Source of the DNA: Prochlorococcus marinus str. MIT 9401
Lineage (GTDB): Bacteria > Cyanobacteriota > Cyanobacteriia > PCC-6307 > Cyanobiaceae
Length of the DNA: 64,000 bases
Assembly: GCF_000760095.1 (NCBI RefSeq)
Contig: NZ_JNAR01000016.1
Coordinates: 372,001 to 436,000, forward strand
Direction: 5' to 3'
Part shown: in pieces, positions 46,884 to 57,078 of the stretch
Numbering within the stretch: the stretch's first letter is position 1
Layout: every line of letters begins with the position of its first letter
The notes under the pieces: model-generated
What the model was told of the DNA's origin: nothing
The model's database searches: none
What the model saw: the letters and a program-made list of their open reading frames with translations, nothing else
Made by a program: the position numbers and the translations under genes

Positions 46884-47225
46884 TTAACGTCCTTGGAAAA
46901 CTACAAAAGCTGTTCCTTGGCTTTGAGTGTAAGCATCGTATCCGATGATTCTTACATGATGATCAGGGTATGCTCTATGACATGCCTCTAATTCACTTAC
47001 AACCAAGTTAAGGTCTTTTTCCCCAAAGAATGGGAGCTTCCAATAAGACCAATAAGTTTGCATACTTCCACTAGGATGAACATGCTCAATAACAGGACTC
47101 CAGCCTTGAGCAATTATGTATGCAATTTGATCGTATATTTCCTCCTGGGTCATCGGTGGTAAGAAACCGAATGTTTCCAGGGTTGCAACTGTTTGATAGT
47201 CGCCTACTGTGCTCTGGAAAGGCAT
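46884..47225 (-). CDS. cbbS: RuBisCO small subunit, form IA
   Basis: Small subunit of the L8S8 RuBisCO. The 113-residue protein has ETFGFLPPMTQEEIYDQIAYI at the N-terminus, YWSYWKLPFFGEKDL in the core and HVRIIGYDAYTQSQGTAFVV at the end. It is short and lacks the long beta A-B loop of plant forms. It is encoded 90 bases after cbbL; the gap holds stem-loops. The leader shares the motif TTCACATTT with the csoS2 leader and shows no Shine-Dalgarno sequence. Confidence 0.97.
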   Translation of the reverse strand: MPFQSTVGDYQTVATLETFGFLPPMTQEEIYDQIAYIIAQGWSPVIEHVHPSGSMQTYWSYWKLPFFGEKDLNLVVSELEACHRAYPDHHVRIIGYDAYTQSQGTAFVVFQGR

Positions 47226-47251
47226 AATTAATTTAAATGTGAATGAAATTA

Positions 47252-47301
47252 CTCGTAATAGAACGAGATTTGTAGAAGTTTGAGGAGAAGAATCTCCTCA
47301 A
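47252..47301 (-). promoter_or_regulatory. Two stem-loops between cbbL and cbbS
   Basis: TTGAGGAGA (47280-47288) and TCTCCTCAA (47293-47301) form a perfect 9-base stem with a 4-base loop directly after the cbbL stop. A smaller one, CTCGT (47252-47256) with ACGAG (47263-47267), follows in the direction of transcription. Neither has a U-tract, so RNA stability or processing is more likely than termination. Confidence 0.7.
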
Positions 47302-47315
47302 TTTTGAAATCTGGT

Positions 47316-48731
47316 TTAACCCTGAACGTCTAGTTTGTCGACGGTATCAAATTCAAACTTAATTTCCTTCCAAGTTTCAAGAGCGATAGCTAATTCAGGA
47401 CTGTGTTTAGCAGCTTCCATAAGAATGTCTCTACTCTCTTTTTCGATTTCGCGACCAGCATTACGTGCTTTTACGCAAGCTTCTAAAGCAACTCTGTTGG
47501 CTGCAGCTCCAGCAGCTGAACCCCATGGATGACCATGTGTTCCTCCACCAAACTGAAGACAAGAATCATCTCCAAAAATCGCTAGGAGTGCAGGCATATG
47601 CCATACGTGAATACCACCTGATGCGACAGCAAATACTCCTGGCATTGAACCCCAATCTTGATCAAAGAAGTTACCTCTTGATCTATCTTCGGGAACAAAT
47701 GACTCTCTTAAGTTGTCAATGTAACCAAGAGTTGTTTGACGATCACCTTCTAGTTTTCCAACAACAGTTCCAGTATGTAGTTGATCGCCTCCGGAGAGTC
47801 TCAAACATTTTGCTAGAACCCTGAAATGGATACCGTGTTTTGGATGTCTATCAATAACAGCATGCATCGCTCTATGAATATGTAGAAGCATGCCATTTTT
47901 ACGACACCAGTTTGCTAATCCAGTATTTGCAGTGAAACCGCCAGTTATATAATCATGCATGATGATTGGCATATCTAGCTCTTTTGCAAATTCAGCTCTT
48001 TCGTAAAGTTCTTCAGGAGTGTTGGCAGTACAGTTTAGGTAGTGACCCTTAACTTCACCAGTTTCCTGCTGAGCAAGCTTAACTGCTTCTGCAACAAACT
48101 CAAACCTTTCTCTCCAACGTTGGAATGGCTGAGAGTTTATATTCTCGTCATCCTTCGTTAAATCGAGACCACCTCTAAGGCACTCATATACAACTCGACC
48201 ATAGTTTTTACCAGATAATCCCAATTTAGGTTTAATGGTACAACCAAGAAGAGGTCTTCCATATTTGTTTAAACGATCTCTTTCAACTACGATTCCATTT
48301 GGTGGACCACCGCAAGTTTTGATGAAAGCGATTGGGAATCTAATATCTTCTAGACGTAGGTGTCTTAGAGCTTTAAATCCAAAAACGTTTCCTACAAGAG
48401 ATGTTAATACGTTTGTAATAGAACCTTCTTCAAAAAGATCTAAAGGATATGCAATAAATGCATAAAAAGCTTCAGGGTCTCCAGGAACGTCTTCAATTCG
48501 ATAACAACGTCCTTTATAAAATTCTAAATCTGTAAGTAACTCGGACCAAACTGTTGACCAAGTACCTGTTGAAGATTCAGCGGCAACAGCTGCTGCAACT
48601 TCTTCTCTGGGAACACCTTCTTGACCTGTACATTTGAAACAGGCTAGTAAATCGGTGTCTAGGGGTACATATTCTGGAGTCCAGTAGGTATCTCTGTACT
48701 CCTTTACCCCTGCATCATACTTCTTACTCAT
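47316..48731 (-). CDS. cbbL: RuBisCO large subunit, form IA
   Basis: Catalytic subunit fixing CO2 onto ribulose-1,5-bisphosphate inside the carboxysome. Active-site segments are [14 protein letters not shown] near residue 167 and [14 protein letters not shown] with the carbamylated Lys193 and metal ligands Asp195 and Glu196. Later come [13 protein letters not shown] (loop 5), the loop 6 KLEGDR segment, and [13 protein letters not shown]. Its 471 residues and sequence features match proteobacterial-type form IA, which marine picocyanobacteria are known to have gained by transfer. It lies 67 bases after csoS1 and has no clear Shine-Dalgarno sequence. Confidence 0.98.
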
Positions 48732-48798
48732 AAGGATAAATTTAGGTCTGTGTAGGGAAAATAATTATTGTGCAAAATTTATAAATTTGCTTTATTTA

Positions 48799-49110
48799 TT
48801 AGTCCTTTTGACCAAGAAATTCACCGTTACCAAGAGCTGGTTCAACTTCTCTATGAGGACGAGCAATAATGTGAGCTGCAACTAAACCGTCACCAACTCT
48901 TTCACAAGCATCAGCACCAGCTCTTACAGCTGCGTTAACTGCACCTGTTTCTCCTCTAACTAATACTGTGACATACCCGCCACCTACGAATTCACGACCA
49001 ATAAGGCGAACTTCTGCAGCCTTTGTCATTGCGTCAGCTGCTTCGATTGCAGGTACAAGTCCGCGTGTCTCGATCATGCCGAGAGCGATACCCATTGTTT
49101 CTGTAGCCAT
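48799..49110 (-). CDS. csoS1: Carboxysome shell hexamer protein CsoS1
   Basis: BMC-H protein forming hexagonal tiles of the alpha-carboxysome shell. The 103-residue sequence MGIALGMIETRGLVPAIEAADAM, RLIGREFVGGGYVTVLVRGETGAV and VGDGLVAAHIIARPH is the canonical Pf00936 domain, including the pore-loop GGG region. It is the first gene of the csoS1-cbbL-cbbS-csoS2-csoSCA-csoS4A-csoS4B operon. Only one BMC-H gene is present here, where some relatives have several. The 327-base region upstream holds palindromes and direct repeats. Confidence 0.97.
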   Translation of the reverse strand: MATETMGIALGMIETRGLVPAIEAADAMTKAAEVRLIGREFVGGGYVTVLVRGETGAVNAAVRAGADACERVGDGLVAAHIIARPHREVEPALGNGEFLGQKD

Positions 49111-49437
49111 TGTCTACTAATTACTAAATGTGGAATGTTCAATCCGAAGAATGCTTCATTAAGTACTTATAAGTCAAGCGTTTTCGATAAAATCTCCATT
49201 AATGTTTTTTCTATCATTCATAAGTTAAACTTATCACCCTTGGTACTATTGATATGTCAATACTTATGCAAATTAGTTAGTGCATCAAAACATACTGTTG
49301 TGTTAAGAAAAAATTTACATTATGTTATTTCCGTACGAGGCAGGCCCTGTCTACACAGGTGTGGAATGTTCAACCTTTCCTGTCTCCGTATCTAGCTTTG
49401 AAGTAAGATAATATCCTCAATAAATTTTTTTATTATT
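49111..49437. promoter_or_regulatory. Control region upstream of csoS1, with palindromes and direct repeats
   Basis: This is the only gap over 300 bases without a gene. It holds a 15-base perfect palindrome ATAAGTTAAACTTAT (49220-49234) and a 10-base one ACTTATAAGT (49165-49174), with a further ACTTAT at 49262. A 14-base direct repeat TGTGGAATGTTCAA occurs at 49129-49142 and 49360-49373, each preceded by GTCTAC. CCTGT-CTAC-ACAGG (49346-49359) is a small hairpin next to the second copy. On the minus strand a TTGACT near 49171-49176 could be a -35 element. An 86-codon open frame on the plus strand here looks spurious. Confidence 0.6.
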
Positions 49438-50022
49438 TTGAACCATCCAGTCCTTACTATTGCGAGTGGCAACAAAACTAAAGTTTCTGAAATTTCGGCA
49501 ATGCTGGATGTTTTGTCTTTAAGGGTTCAGAAGCAACCAGAATATTTAAATGTCGAAGAGACAGGAGACACATATTTTGAGAATGCACTTTTAAAAGCAA
49601 AAGCAGCTGCTTTAGAGACAAAAACCTGGGCATTAGCTGACGATTCGGGACTTGAAGTAGATGTTTTAGATGGTCGACCAGGCATATATTCTGCCCGATA
49701 TGCCAAAAACAACTCTGAAAAAATTAAAAAATTAATTAATGAACTTTCTGATAGTCCTTACAGGAGCGCGAGATTTATAAGTTGTATGGTTTTATGTGAT
49801 CCCTCAGGAAACTTAGTGAAGGATTCAACTGGAATATGCTGGGGAGAAATTCTTAAGACTCCAAAATATCCTAATGGGGAGTTCGAATCTGTTTTTTGGG
49901 TAAAAGAAGCTAACTGTGTTTACGGTGAGCTATCACAATCACAACTAAGTAAGCTAGGAAGCAGGGGTAAAGCCGCCAGAATTATGTCACCTTACCTCAA
50001 AAAAGAAATTGGTTTAAATTAA
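49438..50022 (+). CDS. rdgB: Non-canonical purine NTP pyrophosphatase (RdgB/HAM1)
   Basis: Hydrolyses dITP, ITP and XTP to keep them out of nucleic acids. The 194-residue protein has the N-terminal LTIASGNKTKVSEI substrate loop, then TYFENALLKAKAAA, the key WALADDSGLEVDVLDGRPGIYSARYA and a C-terminal LSKLGSRGKAARIM. The start is a TTG at 49438. It sits on the opposite strand between csoS1D and csoS1, a housekeeping gene embedded in the carboxysome region. Confidence 0.95.
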   Translation: MNHPVLTIASGNKTKVSEISAMLDVLSLRVQKQPEYLNVEETGDTYFENALLKAKAAALETKTWALADDSGLEVDVLDGRPGIYSARYAKNNSEKIKKLINELSDSPYRSARFISCMVLCDPSGNLVKDSTGICWGEILKTPKYPNGEFESVFWVKEANCVYGELSQSQLSKLGSRGKAARIMSPYLKKEIGLN

Positions 50023-50029
50023 AAAATTC

Positions 50030-50800
50030 TCAATAATTTGAAATTTCATCAATTGCTCTTATAGCAGCAGCTGCTGCTTCTTCTACATCTCCTTCTTTCC
50101 CAGCGAGAGTTAATCTACCAAAAGCGCCAACTGCCTTTACATCTACAACAGTTATATTTGATGCTTTTTCTGCTTCATTTGCTGCTTTTAAGACATACCC
50201 AGCTGGTTCAGTTTCTAATATAAACATGCTCATTCCAGATTGAATCATTGATCCACTTCTGTTTTGTCTATTTATTAAAACAGCATGGTCTGGAGTAATA
50301 GCTCGAATAACTTCTGTCCAACTTGTTGAAGGTTTGGTTCTTTTTCTAACTTCACTTCCAATAGCATCTAGAACAACATCCCCAGAATGTAAAACAGTAC
50401 TTTGATCTTTGTGATAAAGAGCAAGAGAGCCAAATGCTCTTTCAACAATCATCTGACCAAGTCTTACATTACTTGCTTTTAGGGCAATATCAGTGACTCT
50501 ATGAACGGCCATCCCTGGTGAAACTTCCATCCACAGGCATGAATCTCCAGGTATGGGTAAAAAACCCCTACTAACCGTCCCCATATATGCAGCTAATTGA
50601 GGTTGAAGAGAATCTAAAAAAACATATGTTCTCAACTCAATTTGCTCAACTTGACTTGCTTGTCTGGACACCAAAGACTTTTCTGAATCAGTTGTAATAA
50701 AACAGCTTGCACCACTGGCCTGAGATTGCACCTCAGATCCCGTGACTAGGGAACTTCCTTTTTTTCGTTCCCCTCTGTTTAAACTAGAAGTTGGTTCCAT
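50030..50800 (-). CDS. csoS1D: Carboxysome tandem-domain shell protein CsoS1D
   Basis: BMC-T protein with two fused BMC domains (about residues 52-150 and 155-256) forming gated pseudohexamers that may pass large metabolites such as RuBP and 3-PGA. Second-domain landmarks are [23 protein letters not shown] and [19 protein letters not shown]. The first about 50 residues are an extension rich in Ser, Gly and Gln that contains SLVTGSEVQ, resembling the VTG shell-binding motif of CsoS2. It is separated from csoS1 by rdgB on the other strand, and its stop is 7 bases from the rdgB stop. Confidence 0.95.
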   Translation of the reverse strand: MEPTSSLNRGERKKGSSLVTGSEVQSQASGASCFITTDSEKSLVSRQASQVEQIELRTYVFLDSLQPQLAAYMGTVSRGFLPIPGDSCLWMEVSPGMAVHRVTDIALKASNVRLGQMIVERAFGSLALYHKDQSTVLHSGDVVLDAIGSEVRKRTKPSTSWTEVIRAITPDHAVLINRQNRSGSMIQSGMSMFILETEPAGYVLKAANEAEKASNITVVDVKAVGAFGRLTLAGKEGDVEEAAAAAIRAIDEISNY

Positions 50801-50897
50801 TCACGCGACTATAACGGATAATGGTTCATTTTTTCTATTAAATTTACTTGCATGCTTCCAACAAAACGATAACTTCAAGTAAAAGATATGCATTTTT

Positions 50898-51266
50898 ATG
50901 GGAACTTCTCAAAAAAAAGAACCAAATGTTTCTGGTACTGAAAAAGAATTAACTCCTGATCAAACTCTTGGATTAGTTAGCCTTAGCTTGATGCAAAAAC
51001 TATCTCAGAAAGATCCATCTTTTAGTTGGTTAGAAGAAGATAAAATTGAAAAAGTAAATCTTAAGAACCTTAGAGATAGATTGGAGTTAACCCAATTAGC
51101 TATAAATACTGGAGCACCTTTAACCACTTCAGAAGTGACAGCTTTAATTGGGGCAAAGCCCGGCAAATCTAAGTTAGAAAGAGCAGGATTATTAGCAACT
51201 AAAATAGCTAGAAATGTGTGGAAGATTTCGAAAATAAGTCAAGGAAATTCCTTCTACAGAAATTAA
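50898..51266 (+). CDS. Unknown soluble protein between csoS1D and chlN
   Basis: I do not recognise this 122-residue protein. It has no membrane segment. A disordered N-terminus (MGTSQKKEPNVSGTEKEL) is followed by a helical part with DQTLGLVSLSLMQKL and LRDRLELTQLAIN. A C-terminal piece, LTTSEVTALIGAKPGKSKLERAGLLATKI, looks like a DNA-binding winged or HTH-type segment. The start ATG lies 97 bases from the divergent csoS1D start, so the two could share control. Codon use is like the neighbours. A regulator is one possibility. Confidence 0.6.
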   Translation: MGTSQKKEPNVSGTEKELTPDQTLGLVSLSLMQKLSQKDPSFSWLEEDKIEKVNLKNLRDRLELTQLAINTGAPLTTSEVTALIGAKPGKSKLERAGLLATKIARNVWKISKISQGNSFYRN

Positions 51267-51414
51267 AATACGCCCCAAAAGTTTTTTTCATAATTCCCAT
51301 TTAAGTATTTAAACATTCATATAAGTTTTTTAAATGTGTTCATTTTGTAAGAGAACTTATTAATTACTTTCTTAAATTAAAAAGTGTATGCAAGCTTGAA
51401 CTATAAGCTCTTGA

Positions 51415-52680
<1,266 letters not shown>

Positions 52681-52685
52681 AAACT

Positions 52686-54257
52686 ATGGAATTAACTCTT
52701 TGGACTTATGAAGGACCGCCACATGTTGGTGCGATGAGAATTGCTTCTTCAATGAAAGATCTTCATTATGTTCTTCATGCCCCTCAAGGAGATACATATG
52801 CAGATCTTCTTTTTACAATGATTGAAAGGAGGGGGCAAAGACCTCCAGTAACTTATACAACTTTCCAAGCTAGAGACCTTGGAGGCGATACAGCTGAATT
52901 AGTGAAGAAAAATATTAAGGAAGCTGTCGAACGATTTAAACCCAAAACTCTTTTAGTTGGAGAAAGTTGTACTGCAGAATTAATCCAAGACCAACCTGGG
53001 GCTCTTGCAAAAGGAATGGGTTTTGATATGCCAATTGTTAATCTTGAATTACCTGCCTATAGCAAGAAAGAAAATTGGGGAGCTTCAGAAACTTTTTATC
53101 AATTAACAAGAACTCTTTTGAAAGAGAAAGTAAGTTCTTCAGAAAAAATAAGTCCTCTAAGGTGGAAGAAGTTAGGTCGCAGACCAAAAGTCAATATGCT
53201 GGGTCCTTCATTACTGGGATTTAGATGCAGAGATGATGTAATTGAAATCCAACGCATACTTTCAGAGCAAGGAATAGATACAAACGTAGTTGCTCCATTA
53301 GGTGCTAGTCCAGATGATATTGAAAGACTAATTGATGCTGAAATAAATATTTGTCTTTATCCAGAAATTGCGGAAGCATCATGCGAATGGCTTAAACGGA
53401 ACTTTGGAATGGAATATACAAACACTATTCCAATTGGAATAAAAAATACAATTGAATTTATAAGTGAAGTTCATATCAAGTTGGATCTCCCCTTGACTAA
53501 TAAAGAAGAATTAGAAAATAAATCAAAACTTCCTTGGTACTCAAAATCAGTTGACTCTAATTACTTAACTGGCAAAAGGGTTTTTATTTTTGGTGATGGA
53601 ACACATGCAATCGCAGCCGCAAAAATTGCCAAAGAGGAATTAGGTTTTGAAGTAGTTGGTCTTGGGACATACAGCAGGGAGATGGCAAGACAGGTAAGAG
53701 CAACAGCAAAAGAACTTAATGTGGAAGCTTTAATTACTAATAATTACTTAGAAGTAGAAGATGCAATGAAAAAAGCCGCACCTGAACTAGTTTTAGGGAC
53801 TCAAATGGAAAGGCATAGTGCCAAGAGACTTGGCATTCCATGTTCAGTAATAAGTACACCAATGCATGTTCAAGATGTTCCTGCAAGGTATAGCCCACAA
53901 ATGGGATGGGAAGGAGCAAATGTGATTTTTGATGATTGGGTACATCCCTTAATGATGGGATTAGAAGAGCATCTTATCGATATGTTTAAACATGACTTTG
54001 AGTTTGTCGATGGTCATCAAAGCCATTTAGGACATACAGCGACAAACACAAAGGACATTTTAAATTCTGACGAAAAAGAAGAGAATAATCCTAAAGAGGA
54101 CATTATTTGGACTGAATCAGGTAGAGCTGAATTAACAAAAGTTCCATTTTTTGTAAGAGGTAAAGTTAAAACAAATACCGAAAAATATGCAATCTTGAGA
54201 GGAATTCCAGAAATAAGCGATGAAACTCTTTACGATGCCAAGGCATATTTTAGTTAA
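52686..54257 (+). CDS. chlB: Light-independent protochlorophyllide reductase subunit B
   Basis: Partner of ChlN, carrying the unusual aspartate ligand of the cluster and the substrate site. The 523-residue protein begins with [22 protein letters not shown], then [15 protein letters not shown] and [17 protein letters not shown]. The C-terminal DUF3364-type segment is [31 protein letters not shown]-like and acts as the substrate cap. It is tightly coupled to chlN. A hairpin without U-tract (ATGAGT 54286, ACTCAT 54298) follows the gene. Confidence 0.97.
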   Translation: MELTLWTYEGPPHVGAMRIASSMKDLHYVLHAPQGDTYADLLFTMIERRGQRPPVTYTTFQARDLGGDTAELVKKNIKEAVERFKPKTLLVGESCTAELIQDQPGALAKGMGFDMPIVNLELPAYSKKENWGASETFYQLTRTLLKEKVSSSEKISPLRWKKLGRRPKVNMLGPSLLGFRCRDDVIEIQRILSEQGIDTNVVAPLGASPDDIERLIDAEINICLYPEIAEASCEWLKRNFGMEYTNTIPIGIKNTIEFISEVHIKLDLPLTNKEELENKSKLPWYSKSVDSNYLTGKRVFIFGDGTHAIAAAKIAKEELGFEVVGLGTYSREMARQVRATAKELNVEALITNNYLEVEDAMKKAAPELVLGTQMERHSAKRLGIPCSVISTPMHVQDVPARYSPQMGWEGANVIFDDWVHPLMMGLEEHLIDMFKHDFEFVDGHQSHLGHTATNTKDILNSDEKEENNPKEDIIWTESGRAELTKVPFFVRGKVKTNTEKYAILRGIPEISDETLYDAKAYFS

Positions 54258-54341
54258 TTTTTTACTAATAAATTCTAAATTAGCCATGAGTATTTTCACT
54301 CATAACTTAACAGATTAAATTCTAAAAATGCAGTTATTACA

Positions 54342-55336
<995 letters not shown>

Positions 55337-55342
55337 TCTAAA

Positions 55343-56353
55343 TTAATCTAATCCAATCAATTGGCTTGTTAAATCATATGTTTGTTGAGAGGTCTTCGTA
55401 TCAATTATTCTTTTTGACAACTTTTGAGAAAAAGCTTTTCTTCCAGTTTTCTGACGATTTCCCCAGCTCCAATGAACTGATGGTTTAGCAAATTCTTTAT
55501 TAGTTGCCACTTGAGCGACTCTCTCTCCTGCCAGTCTTTGTGAAACATATCCTTTTGTTATGAATTTTTGAAATATCGGGAAAAGGAATCTAAATAACCA
55601 AGGTGTATCTCTAAAAAGTTTTGTATCAGCAACACATCCGGGATATAGAGAATTTACAATAATCTTCTCTGCAGGATATCTTTTTGATAATTCCTGAACG
55701 GTCACCATATTGCAAAGTTTACTATCCTTATAAGCCTTACCAGGTTTAAATTTCTTTCCATTCGCCATACTTATTGGAAATAAAAAACCATTTTTGAATC
55801 CAGATAAATCTCCCAAATCAGCTGGGGCAGGAATGGGAATCCTTCCTCCAAGTTCTGAATAATTAGCCGTAACAGTCCCTAACACAGTAATTCTTGGCTT
55901 GAATACAGTTGATTTGCCATTTAAAACAATTTCTCTTTCAGAAGATAAAATATTTTCCATAAGTAGGTTTATCATAAGAAAATGCCCAAAATGATTTACT
56001 GCCATAGAGTTTTCAAACCCCTGAGCAGACCTTTCAGGTCTCTTTAGTCTTGGTTTATAAACTGCTGCATTACAAATAAGAGAATTTATTGGTTTCTTAA
56101 ATCTTTCTAATATTTCATCGCAACCTTTTCTTACGTCATCCAAGTCAGAGAGATCTATTTCTATAAAGTGAATATTTTTAACTTCCTCTTTTGTCAAGGA
56201 TTCCTCAGCTATTTTTATAGCTCTTTTATTTGATCGATTAACTGCTATAATTTCCCATCCAAATCTTAATAGAGGTTTTAGAGTATTTAATCCAACTCCT
56301 GAAGTTGTTCCTGTTATTAGGACTAAACCCTTAATGTTCTTACTCACTAGCAA
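55343..56353 (-). CDS. por: Light-dependent protochlorophyllide oxidoreductase
   Basis: NADPH- and light-driven reduction of protochlorophyllide, the same step as ChlLNB. It is a short-chain dehydrogenase with cofactor loop TGTTSGVG at residues 14-21 and catalytic Tyr208 and Lys212 in YKDSK. The family-specific segment VNSLYPGCVADTKLFRDTPWLFRFLFP follows, and the POR-specific NHFGHFLMINLLM precedes. Length 336 is standard. It is the last gene on its strand before chlL, which it meets head-on at the 3' ends. Confidence 0.97.
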   Translation of the reverse strand: MLVSKNIKGLVLITGTTSGVGLNTLKPLLRFGWEIIAVNRSNKRAIKIAEESLTKEEVKNIHFIEIDLSDLDDVRKGCDEILERFKKPINSLICNAAVYKPRLKRPERSAQGFENSMAVNHFGHFLMINLLMENILSSEREIVLNGKSTVFKPRITVLGTVTANYSELGGRIPIPAPADLGDLSGFKNGFLFPISMANGKKFKPGKAYKDSKLCNMVTVQELSKRYPAEKIIVNSLYPGCVADTKLFRDTPWLFRFLFPIFQKFITKGYVSQRLAGERVAQVATNKEFAKPSVHWSWGNRQKTGRKAFSQKLSKRIIDTKTSQQTYDLTSQLIGLD

Positions 56354-56402
56354 AAAAAGTTAATTGAAAAATAAAAAGTAGAATGATTCAAGATCATCCT
56401 TA

Positions 56403-56750
56403 TCAACGCCATATTACTCTGATAATGTCCCTAGAAATTATTTGATCCTGATCCTTCATAAATCTTTGCTCACCTTCAGAAGAGAATAAATCATCAAACT
56501 TATCTGTCAAGAAATTAAATCTATATTTTTCGTATAAAAATGAGTCTTCAATTTCCCTTAGCCTGGTCAACCTTACTTTAGAACTATAGCCAAGTTTAAT
56601 AAGGCTTATTATTGCTAATAGGGAAAAACTAATTTTTATAATTAAAAAAATCGAGGATACAAAATTATCCTGTTTCTGTTGACTTTTTATAGATATAGGA
56701 ACTAAATATTTTTTGTGGAAAATACTATTTTTATTAAAAGATTTTGGCAA
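56403..56750 (-). CDS. Single-pass membrane protein, unknown, upstream of por
   Basis: I do not recognise this 115-residue protein. A basic N-terminus of about 30 residues precedes one membrane helix (about 31-53, SSIFLIIKISFSLLAIISLI). A charged helical C-terminal part with KVRLTRLREIEDSFLYEKYRF may form a coiled coil. This bitopic layout resembles small division or thylakoid assembly proteins, but no family motif supports a role. The start is TTG at 56750; no upstream ATG fits. por begins 49 bases downstream, so co-transcription is likely. Confidence 0.6.
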   Translation of the reverse strand: MPKSFNKNSIFHKKYLVPISIKSQQKQDNFVSSIFLIIKISFSLLAIISLIKLGYSSKVRLTRLREIEDSFLYEKYRFNFLTDKFDDLFSSEGEQRFMKDQDQIISRDIIRVIWR

Positions 56751-56835
56751 ATTGAGTACTTGATATATTTACTGAATAAATCAATTCAGTTTTACTTTAT
56801 TATTACCTTATAAATTTTAAATTTTCTAATAGAAT

Positions 56836-56940
56836 TTAGTTCCTACCTAAACTAATTCCTAGTCTTAATGCTAAAACTCCTGCATGCATAACAACTATGA
56901 GGCTTAATGCAATAAGGTTTATTGTTTGAGTTGTCTCCAT
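56836..56940 (-). CDS. psaM: Photosystem I reaction centre subunit XII (PsaM)
   Basis: A 34-codon single-helix photosystem I protein, easily missed because of its size. It reads [13 protein letters not shown], a hydrophobic helix [16 protein letters not shown], and ends SLGRN. The C-terminal [10 protein letters not shown] resembles the conserved AFRLSTELY end of PsaM in other cyanobacteria. It starts at the ATG at 56940 and stops at 56836. The gene lies upstream of the membrane protein gene and por on the same strand, all three tied to photosynthesis. Confidence 0.8.
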   Translation of the reverse strand: METTQTINLIALSLIVVMHAGVLALRLGISLGRN

Positions 56941-57055
56941 GGTAAAAAAAATATTTTCTATATTCTCCACCGAAAAGAGAAGATTTGAAACACTATTACA
57001 AAATGATGTTACGTAATTAACAAATTGAAAGAAAAAATTTTTTGAAAATTATCAT

Positions 57056-57078
57056 AAATTAACCTATAAAGTTAATTT
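57056..57078 (+). promoter_or_regulatory. Hairpin abutting the start codon of the lipoate-ligase-like gene
   Basis: AAATTAAC (57056-57063) and GTTAATTT (57071-57078) are perfect 8-base arms with a 7-base loop, CTATAAA. The right arm runs into the TTG start at 57078, so in RNA it would hide the start site, or in DNA overlap a -10 element. Confidence 0.4.

Noticed and set aside
47465-47824. 119-codon plus-strand frame opposite cbbL
   Set aside because: It is antisense to highly conserved cbbL codons with no match to any family; the open frame follows from codon bias on the coding strand.
49135-49395. 86-codon open frame on the plus strand in the csoS1 upstream region
   Set aside because: No family pattern. 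Its MFNPKN and MFNLSC segments come from the direct repeat TGTGGAATGTTCAA. It runs through palindromes and likely promoter sequence.
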